This document shows, piece after piece, positions 26,107 to 33,790 of a stretch of DNA of 64,000 bases. The DNA comes from Arenibacter sp. F26102 (GTDB lineage Bacteria > Bacteroidota > Bacteroidia > Flavobacteriales > Flavobacteriaceae), in contig NZ_JALKBC010000004.1 of NCBI RefSeq assembly GCF_023015865.1, forward strand, positions 770-64,769, written 5' to 3'. Each line of letters begins with the position of its first letter. Position 1 is the stretch's first letter. The position numbers and the translations under genes were made by a program. Below the pieces are notes generated by a model. The model was given only the letters and a program-made list of their open reading frames with translations, was not told the origin of the DNA and made no database searches.

Positions 26107-26613
26107 ATGGCTATTGTAACGCTTAAAGGACATCCAATAAATACTATAGGTTCACTCCCTGCTAAAGGCAGCGAGGCTCCCAGCTTTTCCTTGACTAAAA
26201 AAGATTTATCAACCAGTACTTTTTCCGATTATAAGGGAAAAAAAATAGTACTGAATATTTTTCCTAGTGTAGATACGGGTACGTGTGCACAATCTGTTAG
26301 ACAATTTAATGAGAAAGCTTCAGTATTGGCAAACACTAAGGTTTTATGTATTTCCAAGGACCTTCCATTTGCCCAGAATCGCTTCTGTGGGGCAGAAGGA
26401 TTGGAAAATGTAGAAATGTTGTCCGATTTTAGGGATGGTAACTTTGGAAAAGCTTTTGGTGTTGAATTTATTGATGGACCTCTTATGTCCTTGCATTCCA
26501 GATCCGTAGTTGTTTTAGATGAAGAAGGAAAAGTTATTTATACGGAACAAGTTGCAGAAACCGTGGATGAGCCTAATTATGATGCAGCCCTAGAAGTATT
26601 GATGGATGCCTAA
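26107..26613 (+). CDS. tpx: thiol peroxidase
   Basis: A 168-residue atypical 2-Cys peroxiredoxin. The ATG at 26107 is chosen because it gives the normal family length and is preceded by an A-rich leader; an in-frame ATG 96 bases upstream would add a non-family tail. Peroxidatic Cys60 is in DTGTCAQSVR and resolving Cys94 in QNRFCGAEG, matching the spacing of E. coli Tpx. It reduces peroxides, preferably alkyl hydroperoxides, with thioredoxin. Its stop overlaps the diacylglycerol kinase start by 8 bases. Confidence 0.95.
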   Translation: MAIVTLKGHPINTIGSLPAKGSEAPSFSLTKKDLSTSTFSDYKGKKIVLNIFPSVDTGTCAQSVRQFNEKASVLANTKVLCISKDLPFAQNRFCGAEGLENVEMLSDFRDGNFGKAFGVEFIDGPLMSLHSRSVVVLDEEGKVIYTEQVAETVDEPNYDAALEVLMDA

Positions 26614-26971
26614 AGAAAGTTTTTTAGTGAATCGTATTAAGAGTGTTGGATTCGCTTTTAAGGGAGCGCTACTTTTGGTAAGAACAGAGTCGAGTATTAA
26701 GATTCAGGTTTTTATAACTCTGGTCATGACGGCGGCGGGATTCTATTTTGAAATTTCCAACACGGAATGGATACTTCAAATTTTGGCCATTGGATTGGTG
26801 CTAGGTATTGAAGGCCTAAATACGGCTATTGAGAAAATAGCTGATTTTGTCCAACCCGAATACGATGAAAAAATTGGATTTATAAAGGATATTTCTGCGG
26901 GTGCCGTTATGTTGGTGTCTATTGCCGCTTCCATTATTGGCCTTATTATATATGTTCCAAAGCTTTTTTGA
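26606..26971 (+). CDS. dgkA: diacylglycerol kinase family protein
   Basis: A 121-residue inner-membrane protein with three hydrophobic helices. Family motifs are RIKSVGFAFKGALLL at the N-terminus, the second helix with GLVLGIEGLNTAIEKIADF (active-site Glu and Asn) and DISAGAVMLVSIAA. It phosphorylates diacylglycerol or undecaprenol for lipid recycling. It overlaps tpx by 8 bases, so the two are co-transcribed although their functions are not obviously linked. No terminator was seen before ftsK, 128 bases downstream. Confidence 0.92.
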   Translation: MPKESFLVNRIKSVGFAFKGALLLVRTESSIKIQVFITLVMTAAGFYFEISNTEWILQILAIGLVLGIEGLNTAIEKIADFVQPEYDEKIGFIKDISAGAVMLVSIAASIIGLIIYVPKLF

Positions 26972-27099
26972 TCACTATTGATGATGCCTACTAATATATC
27001 TGGTTTAGGGGTAGTTTCCTTAAAATGATATATCCAAGGGAAAAGTTCGGATGAGTTCATAAGTAAATTTGTAATTTAGCCTCCAGAATTGAAGATTTA

Positions 27100-29478
27100 A
27101 TGGCAAAAAAGGTAAGAAAACCAAAGTCAACACCCAATAAAAAAGGCTTTTCCTTAAAATTATCGCAACAAAACAAAATTATTTTTGGGGGGTTGTTAAT
27201 GCTTTTAAGTATTGCCCTTTTCTTTTCTTTTGTCTCCTTCTATTTTACATGGCAGGACGATCAAAGCTTGCTTTCGGAATTTGCGAATAGGAACGAGCAA
27301 GCAAGAAATTTATTGAACAAATTTGGAGCTAACGTAAGTCATTTTATCCTTTATAAAGGATTTGGTATTTCTTCTATCATATTTACTTTTCTGCTTTTTA
27401 CAACCGGGCTGTACCTATTTTTAAGTATGCAAAAACATGGCCTGCTCCGAAAATGGATCTGGGGATTGGTGTTTATTATCTGGTTCTCCGTCGCCCTTGG
27501 CTTTTTTGCCTCTGGAAAGCCACTTCTAGGGGGTATGGTTGGGTATGAAATGAACGATTTCCTCCAAGATTATGGAGGCAAAGTCGGTGTCTTTTTGCTA
27601 TTGCTTTTCGGCTTGATCGTAATTTTGGTTAGATTGTTTCAATTTTCTCCGGACAAGGCCGTGGCTTATTTAAATACCAAGGGTAAATCTTTGGCCTCAG
27701 AATTTAAGAATGGTAAAACTCCTATAGTGGATAACGATAGGGAGAACGACATTCTATATACGGAGGAAAAGGTAGAAACCCCTATCGTAATTGATACTTA
27801 TACCCACAAAAAAGATATTCCTCCTCTGGAGAAAGAAGTCGAAGATGAGGAATTTGAAGTAAAAGTGGGGCCAGAGGAAGAGACTATTGCCATGGAGGTA
27901 GAGAAAATAAATGAGGAGAAAGAAGAGTCCGATAATATTTCCGATAAACTTGTGGAAGATTTTGGTGAATTTGATCCTACCTTGGAACTGGGCAATTTTA
28001 AATTCCCTCCATTAGATCTTTTGGATCAGCATGGGGCTACGGGAGGAATTACAATAAATCAAGAGGAGCTCGAAGAAAATAAGAATAAGATTGTAGAGAC
28101 CTTAAAGAATTATAAAATTGGCATCGCGCAAATTAAGGCAACTATAGGGCCTACCGTTACCCTATATGAAATTGTTCCGGATGCCGGGGTGCGGATTTCC
28201 AAAATAAAAAACTTGGAGGACGATATTGCCTTATCCCTTGCGGCGCTTGGGATACGAATAATAGCTCCTATTCCTGGCAAGGGTACCATTGGTATCGAGG
28301 TCCCGAATAAAAACGCTACTATTGTTTCTATGCGTTCCGTAATAGCATCCAGCAAATTTCAAAAAGCGGAAATGCAATTGCCCATTGCCTTTGGCAAGAC
28401 CATAAGCAACGAAACTTTTGTGGTAGATTTGGCAAAAATGCCCCACTTGTTAATGGCAGGAGCTACTGGACAGGGTAAATCCGTGGGATTAAATGCCGTA
28501 TTGACCTCCCTGCTCTATAAAAAGCACCCTGCGGAAGTTAAGTTTGTGCTAATAGATCCCAAGAAAGTAGAGCTTACCCTATTCAACAAAATAGAAAGGC
28601 ATTATTTGGCCAAATTGCCAGATTCCGAGGAGGCTATAATTACCGACAATAATAAGGTGATAAATACCCTAAATTCACTTTGTATTGAAATGGACAACCG
28701 CTACGAGTTGTTAAAGGTGGCCATGGTGAGAAATATTAAGGAGTATAATACCAAGTTTAAGGCGAGAAAACTAAACCCTAATGACGGGCACATGTTTCTT
28801 CCTTATATTGTTTTGGTTATTGATGAGTTTGCCGATTTAATTATGACCGCAGGTAAGGAAGTGGAAACTCCAATTGCAAGGTTGGCACAATTGGCCAGGG
28901 CAATCGGCATCCATTTGATTATTGCCACCCAAAGGCCTTCGGTTAACGTAATTACTGGGATTATAAAGGCCAACTTCCCGGCAAGAATAGCCTTTAGGGT
29001 AACTTCAAAAATAGATTCAAGAACTATTCTTGATGCTCAGGGTGCCGATCAATTAATTGGACGTGGGGATATGCTGTATACACAGGGCAATGATGTTACA
29101 AGAATTCAATGTGCTTTTGTGGATACTCCAGAGGTTGCCAAGATTACAGAATTTATAGGTTCGCAGAGAGCCTATCCGGATGCGCATTTACTTCCGGAAT
29201 ATGTGGGGAACGACGATTCTGGCACAAGTATTGATTATAATATCTCTGATCGTGATGCCATGTTCAGGGATGCGGCAGAGGTAATTGTTATTGCACAGCA
29301 AGGTTCGGCCTCCTTAATACAGCGAAAGTTGAAATTAGGGTACAATAGAGCGGGGAGAATTATAGATCAACTGGAGGCCGCAGGTATCGTTGGTCCGTTT
29401 GAAGGCAGTAAAGCTCGCCAGGTTCTGGTACCGGATATTTATGCCTTAGATCAACTCTTGAGCAATGAAAGGCCATAA
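27100..29478 (+). CDS. ftsK: FtsK/SpoIIIE DNA translocase
   Basis: A 792-residue septal DNA pump. Four N-terminal membrane helices (to about residue 190) anchor it; an acidic linker (about 200-300, rich in EE and DE) follows. The motor has Walker A GATGQGKS near residue 455, Walker B VLVIDEFADLIM and RLAQLARAIGIHLIIATQRP. The C-terminal gamma winged-helix domain (AEVIVIAQQGSASLIQRKL) reads orientation sequences on the chromosome. It moves chromosome ends through the septum and activates dimer resolution. It is the first gene of a compact run with lolA, lptF/G and ribB. Confidence 0.96.
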   Translation: MAKKVRKPKSTPNKKGFSLKLSQQNKIIFGGLLMLLSIALFFSFVSFYFTWQDDQSLLSEFANRNEQARNLLNKFGANVSHFILYKGFGISSIIFTFLLFTTGLYLFLSMQKHGLLRKWIWGLVFIIWFSVALGFFASGKPLLGGMVGYEMNDFLQDYGGKVGVFLLLLFGLIVILVRLFQFSPDKAVAYLNTKGKSLASEFKNGKTPIVDNDRENDILYTEEKVETPIVIDTYTHKKDIPPLEKEVEDEEFEVKVGPEEETIAMEVEKINEEKEESDNISDKLVEDFGEFDPTLELGNFKFPPLDLLDQHGATGGITINQEELEENKNKIVETLKNYKIGIAQIKATIGPTVTLYEIVPDAGVRISKIKNLEDDIALSLAALGIRIIAPIPGKGTIGIEVPNKNATIVSMRSVIASSKFQKAEMQLPIAFGKTISNETFVVDLAKMPHLLMAGATGQGKSVGLNAVLTSLLYKKHPAEVKFVLIDPKKVELTLFNKIERHYLAKLPDSEEAIITDNNKVINTLNSLCIEMDNRYELLKVAMVRNIKEYNTKFKARKLNPNDGHMFLPYIVLVIDEFADLIMTAGKEVETPIARLAQLARAIGIHLIIATQRPSVNVITGIIKANFPARIAFRVTSKIDSRTILDAQGADQLIGRGDMLYTQGNDVTRIQCAFVDTPEVAKITEFIGSQRAYPDAHLLPEYVGNDDSGTSIDYNISDRDAMFRDAAEVIVIAQQGSASLIQRKLKLGYNRAGRIIDQLEAAGIVGPFEGSKARQVLVPDIYALDQLLSNERP

Positions 29479-29509
29479 ACGGTACATTAAAAATTTAAAA
29501 AGAAGACAA

Positions 29510-30154
29510 ATGAAACTTAAATTATCTATTATATTACTGGTATTATCTACTTCAATCTCTATGGCCCAAAACTCAGCGAAGGCCAAATCTTTGTTGGATG
29601 AAGTGTATAATAAAGTAAAAAGTTATGACAATATTTTTGTAGACTTTAAATATAGCCTTAATAATGAAGAGGCCAATATAAATACCGAGACACGGGGAGA
29701 TGTTACGATGCAGGGTGATAAATATTTATTTAACTATTTAGGGTCCAAACAATTATACGATGGTAAAAAAGTATATACTGTAGTTCCGGAAAATGAAGAA
29801 GTTACTATTGAAGAAAAGCTGGATGATGAAAACACCATCACTCCTTCAAAAATGCTTACCTTTTATAAACAAGGTCACAATTATGACTGGGACATTCTAC
29901 AAAATATACAGGGAAGAAAAATACAGTTTGTAAGGTTGACACCAATTGATACCAATTCAGAGATCAAATCCATATTATTGGGAATAGATGTGGAGACCAA
30001 GCATATCTATAAGCTTATTGAAACGGGGAAGAACGGCACTAAAACTACCATTACTGTTAATTCTTTTAAAATAGACCAGCCTTTGTCCAAAACCTTATTT
30101 ATTTTTGACGAGAGCAAGTATAAAAATGATGGGTACTACATCATAAGAAATTAG
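29510..30154 (+). CDS. lolA: outer membrane lipoprotein carrier protein LolA-like
   Basis: The ATG at 29510 begins a clean signal peptide (MKLKLSIILLVLSTSISMAQ) and gives 214 residues; an earlier in-frame ATG overlapping ftsK would spoil the signal. The mature part has SLLDEVYNKVKSYDNIFVDF and RGDVTMQGDKYLF, typical of LolA-type beta-barrel chaperones that carry lipoproteins across the periplasm. The gene lies 31 bases after ftsK and 4 bases before lptF/G, so it is part of an envelope operon. Confidence 0.87.
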   Translation: MKLKLSIILLVLSTSISMAQNSAKAKSLLDEVYNKVKSYDNIFVDFKYSLNNEEANINTETRGDVTMQGDKYLFNYLGSKQLYDGKKVYTVVPENEEVTIEEKLDDENTITPSKMLTFYKQGHNYDWDILQNIQGRKIQFVRLTPIDTNSEIKSILLGIDVETKHIYKLIETGKNGTKTTITVNSFKIDQPLSKTLFIFDESKYKNDGYYIIRN

Positions 30155-30158
30155 GCCA

Positions 30159-31643
30159 TTGAGAATTCTAGACCGATATATATTATCGAGCTTCCTTTTT
30201 AATTTTTTCAGCTCGTTTGTAATACTGATGTTTATCTTCGTATTTCAGACGATTTGGCTGTTTATTGATGATTTTGCAGGTAAGGGCTTGGATATTTTTA
30301 TCATCGGGAAATTCTTGTTTTACCTTATGCCCAATCTAATGGAACGGGTAATTCCTTTAACCGTGTTGCTTTCTTCAATCCTAACCTTTGGCTCCTTTGC
30401 CGAGAATTATGAATTTGCAGCTATGAAGGCCTCTGGAATTTCCTTGCAGAGGGCAATGCTGCCCCTTATTGTTTTTGTCACTTTTTTGGGAGGGGTTACC
30501 TTTTATTTTGCAAATAACATTATCCCCATTTCGGAGCAAAAAATTTATAACTTAAGAAGGAATATTGCCAAGGTAAAACCGGCCGCGATAATTTCGGAAG
30601 GTGTTTTCAGTGATTTGGAAGGCACGGAGATGAACATGAAGGTTGACCGTAAATATGGTCAAAATGATCGGTTCTTGGAAAATGTCATCATCCATGAGAA
30701 ATCTAAAATAAAAGTAAATACAACCGTAATCAAAGCTAAATCAGGGGAACTTATCAGTAGCGAGGATTCCGATATTTTACAGTTGGTATTGAAAGATGGA
30801 CATTACTATTCTGATATGCCCACGAAGAATAACAAGGAAAAGAAGAAGAATCCTTTTACCAAGGCCAATTTTAAAACCTATACCATAAACAAGGATCTTT
30901 CCGATCTAAATGATGTGGACTTGGATGAAGAGCGTGATGTAAGTACAGATAAGATGAAGAACATATCGCGCTTAAATAAGGATATTGACTCCCTAAAGGA
31001 GGACAACGTAAAATTGGTAACCGCTTTCTCCAAGAATATAGTGGGAAGAATGGGGGCTTTTGTACCGTTAAAAAAACCAGATTCATTAAGCCAAATTACA
31101 ATAGACAAGAAAAAGAAGGAAAGGGATTCGTTGGGCACTACCCTATCCACCGATGACATTGTTGCACTTTTCCCTTCATGGCACCAAACGCAAATAGTAA
31201 ATTCGGCTAAAAGTTCCACGTCCAATATAATCACAAGTATACAGGGAAAGAAAAATGAGCTTCATATAAAATATAAGATTTATCGTCTGCATATTTTATC
31301 ACTACATAAAAAATATGCCTTAGCCTTATCGTGTATTATTTTGTTCTTTGTTGGAGCGCCACTGGGAGCCATAATTAGAAAAGGAGGTTTGGGACTACCT
31401 ATGGTAATCGCCATTGTCTTATTCCTTACCTATTACTTTATTGGTGTATTTGCCGGTAATTATGCCAAGGAGGGGAATATTAATCCAATTATAGGCGCAT
31501 GGCTTTCTACGTTTATAATGTTACCTTTAGGTGTGTTTTTAACCAGGCGTGCAACGGCCGATAAGGGCTTGATGTCCTTTGGAAGTATTTTTGATTATTT
31601 TAAAGGCATATTTAAGAAGAAAGATAAAATTGCTGCAACATGA
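30159..31643 (+). CDS. LptF/LptG family permease
   Basis: A 494-residue inner-membrane protein of the LPS export complex (LptB2FG). It begins with three predicted helices (RILDRYILSSFLFNFF and following), has a large hydrophilic periplasmic part (about residues 130-370) and ends with three more helices. The start is an unusual TTG, 4 bases after the lolA stop; no ATG in frame is nearby. LptF and LptG cannot be told apart here because only one copy is present. It overlaps ribB by 4 bases (ATGA). The periplasmic part is longer and more charged (KNNKEKKKNPF) than in E. coli homologues. Confidence 0.88.
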   Translation: MRILDRYILSSFLFNFFSSFVILMFIFVFQTIWLFIDDFAGKGLDIFIIGKFLFYLMPNLMERVIPLTVLLSSILTFGSFAENYEFAAMKASGISLQRAMLPLIVFVTFLGGVTFYFANNIIPISEQKIYNLRRNIAKVKPAAIISEGVFSDLEGTEMNMKVDRKYGQNDRFLENVIIHEKSKIKVNTTVIKAKSGELISSEDSDILQLVLKDGHYYSDMPTKNNKEKKKNPFTKANFKTYTINKDLSDLNDVDLDEERDVSTDKMKNISRLNKDIDSLKEDNVKLVTAFSKNIVGRMGAFVPLKKPDSLSQITIDKKKKERDSLGTTLSTDDIVALFPSWHQTQIVNSAKSSTSNIITSIQGKKNELHIKYKIYRLHILSLHKKYALALSCIILFFVGAPLGAIIRKGGLGLPMVIAIVLFLTYYFIGVFAGNYAKEGNINPIIGAWLSTFIMLPLGVFLTRRATADKGLMSFGSIFDYFKGIFKKKDKIAAT

Positions 31644-32782
31644 CAACAAAAGTTAGCAAAACCATTACACTAAATACCATTGAAGAAGCCATTGAGGATA
31701 TAAGACAAGGCAAGGTTATTATTGTAGTGGACGATGAAAATAGGGAAAATGAAGGGGATTTTTTGGCAGCTGCAGAATTGGCCACCCCCGAATTGATCAA
31801 TTTTATGGCCACCCATGGCAGGGGGCTTATCTGCGCTCCACTTACTGAAGGTAGATGTAAGGAATTAGGCCTGCACATGATGGTCCACAATAATACAGAT
31901 CCTATGGAAACTGCATTCACTGTTTCTGTAGATTTAAGGGGCTATGGGGTAACTACTGGCATTTCTGCCGCAGATCGTGCAAGTACCATTAAGGCCTTGA
32001 CCGATGATAATATAAAATCACATGATCTTGGAAGGCCAGGACATATATTTCCGTTAGTCGCTAAAGAAGGTGGCGTGTTAAGAAGAACAGGGCATACGGA
32101 GGCCGCTATTGATTTTGCCCGTTTAGCCGGACTAAAACCAGCTGGGGTCATAGTAGAAATTATGAACGAAGATGGCACTATGGCCAGATTGCCTCAATTG
32201 GTAAAAGTAGCCAAAACATTTGACCTTAAGATCGTTTCCATCGAAGCCTTGATCGCCTATCGTATGGAGCATGACAGTCTTATCCGTAAAAAGGAAGATT
32301 TTAATATTGTTACCAGATTTGGGGAATTTAGATTGAGGGCCTATCAGCAGACCACTAATAATCAAGTACATATAGCATTGACCAAAGGTACCTGGAAAAA
32401 GGACGAAAAGGTCCTTACCCGGATCAATTCAACCTTAATTAACAATGACATTTTAGGTACGCTTACAAATAACCCGGATAAAAAATTGGAAGACATGTTC
32501 AATGCCATCAATGAAGAGGGAAAAGGAGCATTTGTTTTTATTAATCAGGAAACCGAATCCTTGAATTTACTGGGAAGATTGGGTGAGCTGAAGGAGTTGC
32601 AAAAGAAGGGTATATTCAAGGCGCCCAAAGTGGATATGGATGCCAAGGATTTTGGTGTAGGCGCACAAATTTTACACGATTTGGATATTGCCAAAATAAG
32701 GCTGTTGTCCAATTCTACCCAAACTAAAAGAGTGGGTATTGTGGGTTATGGACTGGAAATAGTAGAATACGTTACGTATTAA
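31640..32782 (+). CDS. ribB: 3,4-dihydroxy-2-butanone 4-phosphate synthase with degenerate GTP cyclohydrolase II-like domain
   Basis: A 380-residue riboflavin-pathway enzyme. The N-terminal half (about 1-205) has all RibB hallmarks: VVDDENRENEGDF, THGRGLICAPL, GHIFPLVAKEGGVLRR and GHTEAAIDFARLAG. It converts ribulose 5-phosphate to the four-carbon precursor of riboflavin. The C-terminal half has the place and outline of GTP cyclohydrolase II but lacks the three zinc-binding cysteines (the CxxxxxxxxCxC motif), so it should not be an active RibA. It overlaps lptF/G by 4 bases and ends at a strong terminator. Another gene must supply cyclohydrolase activity. Confidence 0.92.
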   Translation: MTTKVSKTITLNTIEEAIEDIRQGKVIIVVDDENRENEGDFLAAAELATPELINFMATHGRGLICAPLTEGRCKELGLHMMVHNNTDPMETAFTVSVDLRGYGVTTGISAADRASTIKALTDDNIKSHDLGRPGHIFPLVAKEGGVLRRTGHTEAAIDFARLAGLKPAGVIVEIMNEDGTMARLPQLVKVAKTFDLKIVSIEALIAYRMEHDSLIRKKEDFNIVTRFGEFRLRAYQQTTNNQVHIALTKGTWKKDEKVLTRINSTLINNDILGTLTNNPDKKLEDMFNAINEEGKGAFVFINQETESLNLLGRLGELKELQKKGIFKAPKVDMDAKDFGVGAQILHDLDIAKIRLLSNSTQTKRVGIVGYGLEIVEYVTY

Positions 32783-32804
32783 TAAGGACGAATAAATTTG
32801 AAAT

Positions 32805-32842
32805 AAAAAATGCCGAAGGATCAATTTCCTTCGGCATTTTTT
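32805..32842. terminator. bidirectional terminator between ribB and the DUF1080 gene
   Basis: A 16-bp perfect stem (32805-32820 with 32827-32842, core ATGCCGAAGGA) with a 6-base loop and A/T runs at both ends separates two convergent genes. Confidence 0.92.
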
Positions 32843-32863
32843 TTAGCTCAAAGTAGTTCCGAC

Positions 32864-33652
32864 CTATAAGGGTCTTACCCAGATGTTTCTGAATTGTGTT
32901 TTGTTGCCGTGGTCCTGAAGTGAAAGTACATCATCACCATGGGCAGATGGGTAATTGTGCAAACCAATATAATAGGTGGTACCATTGATCTCTACGTTAT
33001 TTTGTACTAGAACACCATTATGAAGCACAGTAATCCTCGCCTTGGCATCCAATCGGCCATCTTTTTTAAATCTAGGGGCTGTATAGATTACGTCATAAGT
33101 GTTCCATTCCAAAGGACCGCGCATGGCATTTACCAAAGGTGCATGGTCTTTATATATACTGCCGGCCTGTCCGTTTCTGTAGGTACGGTTATTGTACGAA
33201 TCCAATATTTGCAATTCATATCTGTTCTGCAAAAATAATCCGCTATTGCCCCTACCCTGGCTTGAACCTGCCACCTCATCCGGAGCGCTAAATTCTATGT
33301 GTATCTGGCAGTCACCAAATTTCATTTTTGTACTTATACCTCCAGAACCAGGAACTACTTCCATATGGTTATTGTCGATAATTTTCCATGGGGCAGGTTG
33401 TGCATTGTCTTTTTGCTTTACCCAATGATCCAAGTTTGTGCCATCAAATAAGATTATGGCATCCGAAGGGGCGTCACCCAATGTTTTTGCAGGAGTCACC
33501 ACACTTACTTCTGGCTCCCATATTTCCGTCATTTCTGCCTTCATGGGCATAGGTGATACTTCAGGAGGAGTACTAATATGTTTGTTTTGTGCTCCTATTT
33601 GCAAAGAAAAAGCAATGGAAAATAGGAAAAGGAAAATAGTCTTGGAATTCAT
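32864..33652 (-). CDS. DUF1080 (3-keto-disaccharide hydrolase-type) exported protein
   Basis: A 262-residue protein. The start at 33652 is chosen because it begins a signal peptide (MNSKTIFLFLFSIAFSLQIGAQ); a longer frame adds 29 unlikely residues. The DUF1080 domain shows IILFDGTNLDHWV, SGGISTKMKFGDCQIHIEF, GRGNSGLFLQNRYELQILDS and GPLEWNTYDV, the jelly-roll fold of concanavalin-like glycan-binding or glycan-cleaving proteins. Some relatives hydrolyse 3-keto-glycosides. It lies 138 bases downstream of the HTCS gene on the same strand at the end of the polysaccharide locus, so a sugar substrate is likely. Confidence 0.88.
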   Translation of the reverse strand: MNSKTIFLFLFSIAFSLQIGAQNKHISTPPEVSPMPMKAEMTEIWEPEVSVVTPAKTLGDAPSDAIILFDGTNLDHWVKQKDNAQPAPWKIIDNNHMEVVPGSGGISTKMKFGDCQIHIEFSAPDEVAGSSQGRGNSGLFLQNRYELQILDSYNNRTYRNGQAGSIYKDHAPLVNAMRGPLEWNTYDVIYTAPRFKKDGRLDAKARITVLHNGVLVQNNVEINGTTYYIGLHNYPSAHGDDVLSLQDHGNKTQFRNIWVRPL

Positions 33653-33790
33653 ATTATTAATGGATTTAACGTAAATTATTTGAGGACTAAATATAGGAAT
33701 ATTACTTAAACTTATCCAAAGGTTTGGATATGTTTCCATTATGGAAGGGAATTATTTGGTAACCTTGGATTTTGTAGATATTTGACAATT

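Noticed and set aside
31640..32782. Annotation of ribB as a bifunctional RibBA
   Set aside because: The cyclohydrolase II zinc cysteines are missing in the C-terminal half, so the second activity is not supported.
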